From CAYUVF01 sp964448045 (GTDB lineage: Bacteria; Bacteroidota; Rhodothermia; Rhodothermales; Salinibacteraceae): 21,238 nt of DNA. Positions 16,027-21,238 of this stretch are shown in pieces. Made by a program: the position numbers and the translations under genes. Within the stretch, counting starts at the first letter, position 1. Every line of letters starts with the position of its first letter. The notes below the pieces were generated by a model. The model searched no databases. It was not told the DNA's origin and saw only the letters and a program-made list of their open reading frames with translations. The stretch is from contig CAYUVF010000066.1 of the NCBI GenBank assembly GCA_964448045.1, forward strand, positions 1 through 21,238. The letters run 5' to 3'.

Positions 16027-16056
16027 CGGCGTCAAACTACCCGAAAACTGACGCCG
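16027..16056. promoter_or_regulatory. 8-bp perfect inverted repeat upstream of rarA
   Basis: CGGCGTCA (16027-16034) faces TGACGCCG (16049-16056) across 14 bp in the 223-bp divergent spacer. It may be an operator or a hairpin; no T-tract follows, so a terminator is less likely. Confidence 0.4.
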
Positions 16057-16135
16057 CGCTCAGGTGTTTAGCCGAGTGGCGATGCACCTACCACCGCCTC
16101 CTCACTATCACGCTGCCTCACACGCTCTCGTCCTC

Positions 16136-17527
16136 ATGCCCGATCTTTTCGACGAAGCTGCCGCCGCGCGCCAGGCCGAGCAAGCCCCCCTGGCCGACCG
16201 GATGCGCCCGCGCACGCTCGATGCGTTCGTCGGGCAGGATCATATTCTGGGCGAGGGGAAGCTCCTGCGCCGTGCCATCAAGGCCGACCGCGTCACCTCC
16301 GTCCTCTTCTACGGTCCGCCCGGCACGGGCAAGACGACGCTTGCCCGCATCATCGCGAACACGACGGAAGCACACTTCACCTCGATGAACGCCGTGCTCT
16401 CGGGCGTGAAAGACATCCGCGAGGCCATCCAGCAGGCCCAGTACCGCCTCAAGCACCACGGCCAGCGCACGATTCTGTTCATCGACGAGGTACACCGCTT
16501 CAACAAGGCACAGCAAGACGCGCTGCTCCCGCACGTCGAGAACGGCACCGTCGTGTTCGTGGGAGCGACGACGGAGAACCCCTACTTCGAGGTCAACAAC
16601 GCGCTGGTGAGCCGCTCGCGCGTCTTCGAGCTGAAGCCGCTGGGCGAAGACGGCCTCCGCCAGATCGCCGCCATGGCGCTGACGGACGGTGAGCGCGGCT
16701 ACGGCAATCTCGATGTGCAGCTCACCGAAGACGCGCTCAACCATCTCATCGACACCGCCAACGGCGACGCCCGATCCGTGCTGAACGCGCTGGAGCTGGC
16801 CGTCGAAACGACCGATCCCGACGCGGGCGACACGATCCACATCGACCTGCAGGTGGCCGAGGACTCGATCCAGCAGCGCGCCGTCCTCTACGACAAGGAG
16901 GGCGACGCCCACTTCGACACGATCTCGGCATTCATCAAAAGCCTCCGCGGCTCCGACCCCGACGCCGCTCTCTACTGGCTCGCGCGGATGGTCTACGCCG
17001 GCGAGGATCCGCGCTTCATCCTGCGGCGCATGCTCATCTTTGCCGCCGAGGACGTGGGCCTGGCCGATCCGCGGGCGCTGCAAATCGCACAGAGTGCCGC
17101 GCAGGGCTTCGAGTACGTCGGCATGCCCGAGGGGCAGTTCCTGCTGGCCGAGTGCTGCCTGTACCTGGCCACGGCGCCCAAATCGAACAGCGCGTTTTCG
17201 TATTTCGACGCGCTCCGTCACGTGGAGGACGAGCAGACCGGCGACGTGCCGAATCCGCTCAAAGATGCCAATCGCGACAAGGAAGGCCTCGGCCACGGAA
17301 AAGACTACAAATATCCGCACGCCTACCGCGATCACTACGTGCCGGAGCAGTACTTGCCCGAAGCTATGCAGGGCACGTACTTTTACGAGCCGACGGGCCA
17401 GGGCTATGAAGCCGACGTGGCCAACCGGCTGGAGCAGTGGCGCGAGCGGGATTTTGATGAAGACGTGGTCAAGCGCGCCCAGCGCTACGCCGAGGCCGCG
17501 AAGGACGACGCGGCATCGGCCTCTTGA
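16136..17527 (+). CDS. rarA: replication-associated recombination protein A (MgsA/RarA AAA+ ATPase)
   Basis: RarA (MgsA; Mgs1/WRNIP1 in eukaryotes) is an AAA+ ATPase acting at stalled replication forks. The 463-residue product starts with MPDLFDE and a short polar region, then LADRMRPRTLDAFVGQDHILGEG (19-41), Walker A GPPGTGKT (60-67), Walker B LFIDEVHRF (114-122), sensor 1 GATTENP (143-149) and the Ser-Arg-Ser arginine-finger region (159-161). The C-terminal half carries the family helical domain with SLRGSDPDAALYWLARM and AAEDVGLADPRAL, and the tetramerisation part ending in YKYPHAY..HYVPEQYLP. ATG 16136 is chosen since the extension upstream lacks family features. Single gene followed after 62 bp by dctQ. 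Confidence 0.95.
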   Translation: MPDLFDEAAAARQAEQAPLADRMRPRTLDAFVGQDHILGEGKLLRRAIKADRVTSVLFYGPPGTGKTTLARIIANTTEAHFTSMNAVLSGVKDIREAIQQAQYRLKHHGQRTILFIDEVHRFNKAQQDALLPHVENGTVVFVGATTENPYFEVNNALVSRSRVFELKPLGEDGLRQIAAMALTDGERGYGNLDVQLTEDALNHLIDTANGDARSVLNALELAVETTDPDAGDTIHIDLQVAEDSIQQRAVLYDKEGDAHFDTISAFIKSLRGSDPDAALYWLARMVYAGEDPRFILRRMLIFAAEDVGLADPRALQIAQSAAQGFEYVGMPEGQFLLAECCLYLATAPKSNSAFSYFDALRHVEDEQTGDVPNPLKDANRDKEGLGHGKDYKYPHAYRDHYVPEQYLPEAMQGTYFYEPTGQGYEADVANRLEQWRERDFDEDVVKRAQRYAEAAKDDAASAS

Positions 17528-17589
17528 GGATCGAATCTTCGTGTTGTATCCTCGAATGAATCGTTTTCCCCACTGGTCTTCTTTCCTCC

Positions 17590-18138
17590 ATGCAGCGCTG
17601 GCTTCGATGGGCGCGCCGGTATGACCGCTTCACCGAGCACCTCGGCCGGTTCACCTACTGGCTGACGCTCGCAATGGTGCTCGTCGGCTCGTACAACGCT
17701 ATCGCGCGCTATACCGACCGCTACACGGGCCTTGGCCTCAGCTCCAACATGTACCTGGAGTTGCAGTGGTACCTCTTCAGCATCGTGTTTTTACTGGGCG
17801 CCGGGTACGCCCTCAAGCACGACGCCCACGTCCGCGTCGACGTGTTGTACGAGCGCCTGGGCCAGCGCGGGCGCGCCTGGGTCAACCTGTGGGGCACCCT
17901 GCTCTTCCTGATTCCCTTTTGCATCGTCCTGCTCGTGATGGCCTGGCCCATGGTCAAAAATTCGTGGGCCGTCTGGGAGCAGTCGTCCGACCCCGGCGGG
18001 CTGCCCCGCTATCCCATCAAAACGGTCATTCCCCTGGCCTTCGTGTTTCTCCTGCTGCAGGGCGGCTCCATGCTGATCAAGCAAATTGCCATCCTCCGCG
18101 GCTACGAGGACGAAGTGCAAGGACTGCACAACGAATGA
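17590..18138 (+). CDS. dctQ: TRAP transporter small permease, DctQ type
   Basis: The 182-residue product has four membrane helices (about 21-40, 56-76, 97-119, 143-165), as in the small subunit of TRAP transporters. Typical marks are the EL-QWYLFS segment at the start of helix 2 (57-64) and DAHVRVDVLYERL (78-90) after it, which fit the DctQ branch working with TakP-like binding proteins. A ribosome site is weak (a pyrimidine-rich CTTTCCTCC precedes the ATG). Positioned 58 bp before dctM, with which it forms the membrane complex. The binding protein gene is not next to it but at 8259-9392. Confidence 0.92.
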   Translation: MQRWLRWARRYDRFTEHLGRFTYWLTLAMVLVGSYNAIARYTDRYTGLGLSSNMYLELQWYLFSIVFLLGAGYALKHDAHVRVDVLYERLGQRGRAWVNLWGTLLFLIPFCIVLLVMAWPMVKNSWAVWEQSSDPGGLPRYPIKTVIPLAFVFLLLQGGSMLIKQIAILRGYEDEVQGLHNE

Positions 18139-18161
18139 GAAGGGACCGGATGCCCGTGCCT

Positions 18162-18196
18162 AATTCGCAATTCGCAATTCACCACTCGAACTTCGC
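18162..18196. repeat. five heptamer units filling the dctM leader
   Basis: Seven-base periodic run directly before the dctM ATG: AATTCGC, AATTCGC, AATTCAC, CACTCGA, ACTTCGC. The first three are near identical, the last differs by one base from the consensus and the fourth is diverged. It leaves no Shine-Dalgarno site for dctM. Confidence 0.7.
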
Positions 18197-19543
18197 ATGC
18201 CAGGTGATTGGCTCGCGCCGGTCATGTTCATCGGCGCCCTCGTGCTGATTTTCACCGGCTATCCGGTCGCCTTTGCGCTCGGCGGGACGGCGCTGCTGTT
18301 TGCCACCATCGGCGCGCAGATGGGCGCCTTCGACCCGGCTCTGCTGATGGCCCTGCCGGATCGCATCTTCGGCGTGATGTCGAACTACACGCTGCTGGCC
18401 GTGCCTTTCTTCATCTTCATGGGCACGATGCTGGAAAAGTCGCGCCTGGCCGAGGATCTGCTCAAAACCATCGGCCAGCTCTTCGGCGGATTGCGGGGCG
18501 GACTGGCCATCGCGGTCGTGGTCGTCGGCACGCTGTTGGCCGCGGCGACGGGCGTCGTGGGCGCCTCGGTCGTGGCGATGGGCCTGATCTCGATGCCGGT
18601 GATGCTGCGCTACGGCTACGCGCCCGAGCTCTCGGCGGGCGTGATTACCGCAGCCGGCACCCTCGGGCAGATCATCCCCCCGAGCATCGTGCTCATCGTC
18701 CTGGCCGATCAACTGGGCATCTCGGTAGGTGACCTGTTTATCGGCGCGCTCGTACCCGGGCTCATCCTCGCCAGCCTCTACGGGGCTTACGCTGCCTTCG
18801 TCGCCCTCACCCGCCCTGACGCGGCCCCGGCCCTGCCCGAGGAGGCGCGCGACATCCCGACGGCCCGCCTGCTGAAGCGCGTCGCCCTCGTCATGCTCCC
18901 GCCGCTCATTCTGATCCTGCTCGTGCTTGGCAGCATCTTCGCCGGCATCGCGACGCCCACCGAGGCCGGTTCCCTTGGCGCCCTCGGCGCTCTGCTCTTG
19001 GCATGGGTAAACGGGCGCCTCTCGCTGGATGCCCTGCGCGGCACGATGGACGAGACGGCTCGCCTCACTACGATGGTCCTCTTCATTCTCGTAGGCTCCA
19101 CCGCATTCTCGCTCGTCTTCCGCGGCCTTAATGGCGACCTCTGGATTGAGGGCCTGCTGACGAACCTCCCCGGCGGTGTCGTTGGCTTCCTCATCGTAGC
19201 CAACCTGGCGATCTTCATCCTCGGCTTCTTCATCGACTTCTTCGAAATCGCCTTCATCATCATCCCGCTGCTCACCCCCCCCGCCGCCGAGCTGCTCCCC
19301 CCCGAATTTGGCGCCACCGCCAGCGTCGCACTCGTCTGGTTCGGGGTGATGGTGGGAATGAACCTGCAGACCTCGTTCCTGACGCCGCCCTTCGGCTTCG
19401 CCCTGTTCTACCTGCGCGGCGTGGCCCCCCCCGAAGTCGACACGATGCAGATCTACCGCGGCGCCATTCCGTTCATCGCGATTCAAGCCGTCGGGCTGCT
19501 CGTCATGATCCTCTACCCCGAGATGGTGACGTGGGCGCTGTAG
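18197..19543 (+). CDS. dctM: TRAP transporter large permease, DctM type
   Basis: The 448-residue product is the main transport subunit of a TRAP system, an elevator-type Na+/solute symporter of the IT superfamily. It is hydrophobic throughout, with about 12 membrane helices and reentrant loops. Family marks include the start WLAPVMFIGALVLIFTGYPVAFAL, the ATGVVGASVVAMGLISMP region (about 118-135), YAPELSAGVITAAGTLGQIIPPSI (about 142-165) and ATPTEAGSLGALGALLL (about 253-270). The second-half motif NLQTSFLTPPFGFALFYLRG (about 392-411) repeats the PP loop near the binding site. Both halves are intact. The ATG at 18197 is preceded by heptamer repeats instead of a ribosome site; an ATG at 18224 is an alternative but would trim the first helix. 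Confidence 0.95.
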   Translation: MPGDWLAPVMFIGALVLIFTGYPVAFALGGTALLFATIGAQMGAFDPALLMALPDRIFGVMSNYTLLAVPFFIFMGTMLEKSRLAEDLLKTIGQLFGGLRGGLAIAVVVVGTLLAAATGVVGASVVAMGLISMPVMLRYGYAPELSAGVITAAGTLGQIIPPSIVLIVLADQLGISVGDLFIGALVPGLILASLYGAYAAFVALTRPDAAPALPEEARDIPTARLLKRVALVMLPPLILILLVLGSIFAGIATPTEAGSLGALGALLLAWVNGRLSLDALRGTMDETARLTTMVLFILVGSTAFSLVFRGLNGDLWIEGLLTNLPGGVVGFLIVANLAIFILGFFIDFFEIAFIIIPLLTPPAAELLPPEFGATASVALVWFGVMVGMNLQTSFLTPPFGFALFYLRGVAPPEVDTMQIYRGAIPFIAIQAVGLLVMILYPEMVTWAL

Positions 19544-19548
19544 GCATT

Positions 19549-19576
19549 GGCGAATGGCGATTTTCGATTGACGATT
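19549..19576. repeat. four heptamer units after dctM
   Basis: Seven-base periodic run in the 37-bp spacer between converging genes: GGCGAAT, GGCGATT, TTCGATT, GACGATT, consensus NNCGAWT. It is related to the run before dctM read on the opposite strand (TGCGAAT). Confidence 0.6.
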
Positions 19577-19580
19577 CGAA

Positions 19581-20387
19581 TCATCGGACGACGGTCATCT
19601 TCTGCGTAATTGTCCGACTACCGGCCTGGAGCCGAGCGAAGTAGACCCCGCTTGCGAGGCGCTGCAGTTGAAAGATAACCTCCTTGCGTCCGGCGGATTG
19701 CTCGTCGTCGACGAGCGTCGCCACACGGCGGCCCATCAGGTCGAACACCGTCAGTTGAACGGGCCCGGCCTTCGGGAGCGCGTAGCGGATCGTGGTTTGC
19801 CCGCGAAACGGATTGGGGTAGTTCGGATGCAACGCCAGCCGCTGCGGCGCGGCGCGTGTAACTTCGACGTCGTCGCTGTACGTGAACGCACCGTCGGTGT
19901 CGATCTGCTTGAGGCGATAGACGAGCGTTTCGGCCGTATGCGGAAGCGCATCGTCCGTGTAGCGGTAGGTCTGTGACTGGCTCGTGGTGCCCGCGCCTTC
20001 GACAAAATGAAGCGTCACCCAGCGCGGGGCCGACGAGCCGGTTGACGCTACGGCACGCTGGATCTCGAACCCCGCGTTGTTCGTCTCGGTGGCCGTTTCC
20101 CACGCGAGCACGACGGCCTCCGCCCGCCCGATGGCCTCAAACGTCACGAGTTCGACGGGCAGGGCGACGTTCGCGTTGCGGGCGGCATACCAGAAGCCGG
20201 CGCCAATGTACGGATCGTCCCCCGCGATACGGATGGCAGGCTGTCCGGCTGATCCCTGAAGCGCATAGCTGCCTCCGCTCATTGTGGCATGACCGGCCCC
20301 CGCCCGCTCGGCGTGCAGCGCGTACTGGGCCTGAGTGGGCATCGCGAGCCCCCCGGCGAGACAAAAGATGAGCAGCATCCGAAGCAT
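19581..20387 (-). CDS. secreted protein with type IX secretion sorting domain
   Basis: The 268-residue product has a signal peptide (hydrophobic 4-16, cleavage near AQA/Q at 20-21), a short N-terminal part (YALHAERAGAGHATMSGGSYALQGSAGQP, written here in outline only at 22-50) and a fibronectin/Ig-like segment at about 77-178 with LPVELVTFEAIGR and WETATETNNAGFEIQRA. The C-terminal type A sorting domain spans about 183-268: LHPNYPNPFRGQTTIRYALP, FDLMGRRVATLVD, and a final GVYFARLQAG..TQKMTVVR. This domain directs export across the outer membrane and surface attachment in Bacteroidota. Function unknown beyond cell-surface location. It lies 44 bp after the tail-fibre-like gene in the same direction. 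Confidence 0.92.
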   Translation of the reverse strand: MLRMLLIFCLAGGLAMPTQAQYALHAERAGAGHATMSGGSYALQGSAGQPAIRIAGDDPYIGAGFWYAARNANVALPVELVTFEAIGRAEAVVLAWETATETNNAGFEIQRAVASTGSSAPRWVTLHFVEGAGTTSQSQTYRYTDDALPHTAETLVYRLKQIDTDGAFTYSDDVEVTRAAPQRLALHPNYPNPFRGQTTIRYALPKAGPVQLTVFDLMGRRVATLVDDEQSAGRKEVIFQLQRLASGVYFARLQAGSRTITQKMTVVR

Positions 20388-20431
20388 GGACTCGGCGCGT
20401 CGTGATGAGCAGATGACGGCGGAGGGGCGAC

Positions 20432-21238
20432 CTACTTTTGCGCCGAAACGCCGGCGGCCGGCAGCGCCGCCTCGATCCGCGCCAGTCGATCCTCCATCGA
20501 GCGGAGGCGATCCTGCTGGCGCTGGAGCTGTTGCATGACGGCGCCGAGCCGGTCGAGCCCCACGACGATATTCACCCGGCCGACACCGGCGCCCGACTTG
20601 CCGGCCCAGGCGCGCCCCACGACGGGGCCGTGCTCAGCGGGATTCCATGTGGCCGGATGCACCGCGCGTCCCGTGCCGTCCTGGTGCCCGGACGCCACGA
20701 TTAGGTCGCCGACTTTCACCGGCCCGCGGACACGCGCTCGCACCTGTCCGACGAAGGCCACGGGGTGCCAGTCCTTCTCAGCGGCATCCGGCGCGTTACC
20801 CAACACAGCCGGGTTGTCCGACACGACCATGAGCCGGGGCGCGCCGTCGGTGGTGTGGGCAATGGCGCCGCCGGTCACGCCCACGATGTCGCCCGGGCGA
20901 ATGGCGGCCGCGGGCGCGGCGGTAGGGAGGAGTTCGGCGTAGTCGGCGCCGGTGGACTTGTAGGACACACCGCCCGAACCATTGCCCTCGATCTCGCCGA
21001 CGATGTCTTTGTCCCCGTCGAAGAAGGTGACGAAGTTCGCGTTGCCGCCCGGATCACCCGTCGTGCCGATCCGCAGGGCAAGCACGTCCGGCCCGGTGCC
21101 GGTACTCTCGTTGTCGAGGAGCGCCACGTGGCTTCCGAAGAAGTCCGCAGCCCCGTCGAGGTTGTCCTGTACGTGGAATTGGGCGAACGGCTCGTTCGTC
21201 CCGATGCCGACGCCGCCCGCCGCGCGGACGAGGAACTG
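20432..21238 (-). CDS. C-terminal part of a large surface/tail-fibre-like protein (5' end off the window)
   Basis: The frame is open to the right edge, so only the last 268 residues are seen. They begin with QFLVRAAGGVGIGTNEP, a pattern (GGVGIGT..P...HV) found in repeats of tail-fibre and surface proteins of Bacteroidota. A middle part (YAELLPTAAP, IRPGDIVGVTGG, VVSDNPAVLGN, VAFVGQVRARV, VGDLIVASG) resembles the region preceding intramolecular chaperone domains such as peptidase S74 modules, and the end forms a coiled coil (LGAVMQQLQRQQDRLRSMEDRLARIEAAL region, about 27 residues before the tail). The catalytic Ser-Lys pair of S74 is not visible, so the chaperone assignment is only a likeness. 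It is probably co-transcribed with the type IX-sorted protein downstream. Confidence 0.75.
   Translation of the reverse strand, partial: QFLVRAAGGVGIGTNEPFAQFHVQDNLDGAADFFGSHVALLDNESTGTGPDVLALRIGTTGDPGGNANFVTFFDGDKDIVGEIEGNGSGGVSYKSTGADYAELLPTAAPAAAIRPGDIVGVTGGAIAHTTDGAPRLMVVSDNPAVLGNAPDAAEKDWHPVAFVGQVRARVRGPVKVGDLIVASGHQDGTGRAVHPATWNPAEHGPVVGRAWAGKSGAGVGRVNIVVGLDRLGAVMQQLQRQQDRLRSMEDRLARIEAALPAAGVSAQK

Noticed and set aside
16118..17335. 405-codon open frame antisense to rarA
   Set aside because: Entirely covered by the well supported rarA; no motif in the antisense product.
18179..19486. 435-codon open frame antisense to dctM
   Set aside because: Highly charged, low-complexity product lying wholly opposite a clear DctM gene; a composition artefact of GC-rich DNA.

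Overview
The window is about 21 kb of dense, GC-rich bacterial chromosome. A secreted protein near the right edge ends in a Por/type IX secretion sorting domain of the kind that begins with an NYPNPF motif. Together with high GC, acidic proteins and weak Shine-Dalgarno sites, this points to the Bacteroidota/Rhodothermota group, most likely a Salinibacter- or Rhodothermus-like member of the Rhodothermales. That placement is an inference from family style, not from a marker gene. No rRNA, tRNA, CRISPR array, transposase, integrase or phage module was seen, so this looks like core chromosome with some lineage-specific genes.

Left part (1-6.4 kb). The tail of an unrecognised gene converges on a leftward cluster trmH - obg - dprA (tRNA 2'-O-methyltransferase, ribosome-assembly GTPase, DNA-uptake/recombination protein). 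obg and dprA overlap by ATGA. Rightward follow a secreted LolA-like protein with a Met-rich coil, closed by a GC-rich hairpin terminator, and a short-chain dehydrogenase. A leftward gene for a secreted solenoid protein made of strict 16-residue Gly-rich repeats comes next.

Middle (6.4-12.8 kb). A small three-helix membrane protein gene and an ECF sigma factor/anti-sigma-like pair diverge from a 228-bp spacer. The spacer carries two outward-facing copies of the same promoter-like pattern, TGCAACC-17 bp-GTCT, one for each side. A sigma70-like promoter (TTGCAC-17-TATACT) then precedes a tightly packed rightward run: TRAP solute-binding lipoprotein, voltage-gated K+ channel with a C-terminal zinc ribbon, uracil-DNA-glycosylase-family protein, WYL regulator and haloalkane-dehalogenase-like hydrolase.

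Right part (12.8-21.2 kb). A leftward glgC - glgA pair (ADP-glucose synthesis and glycogen/maltose-1-phosphate synthase) has a candidate promoter inside the end of the upstream membrane-protein gene. Rightward rarA follows, then dctQ and dctM, the membrane half of a TRAP transporter. The matching type of binding protein lies 8 kb away on the same strand. Heptamer-periodic repeats fill the leader of dctM and the spacer after it. The window ends with two leftward genes: the type IX-sorted protein and the 3' part of a large surface/tail-fibre-like protein that runs off the edge.

The best leads for new biology are the 16-residue solenoid protein, the divergent ECF promoter pair with its non-zinc anti-sigma candidate and three-helix partner, and the heptamer repeats around dctM. 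No complete novel defence or mobile system is visible.
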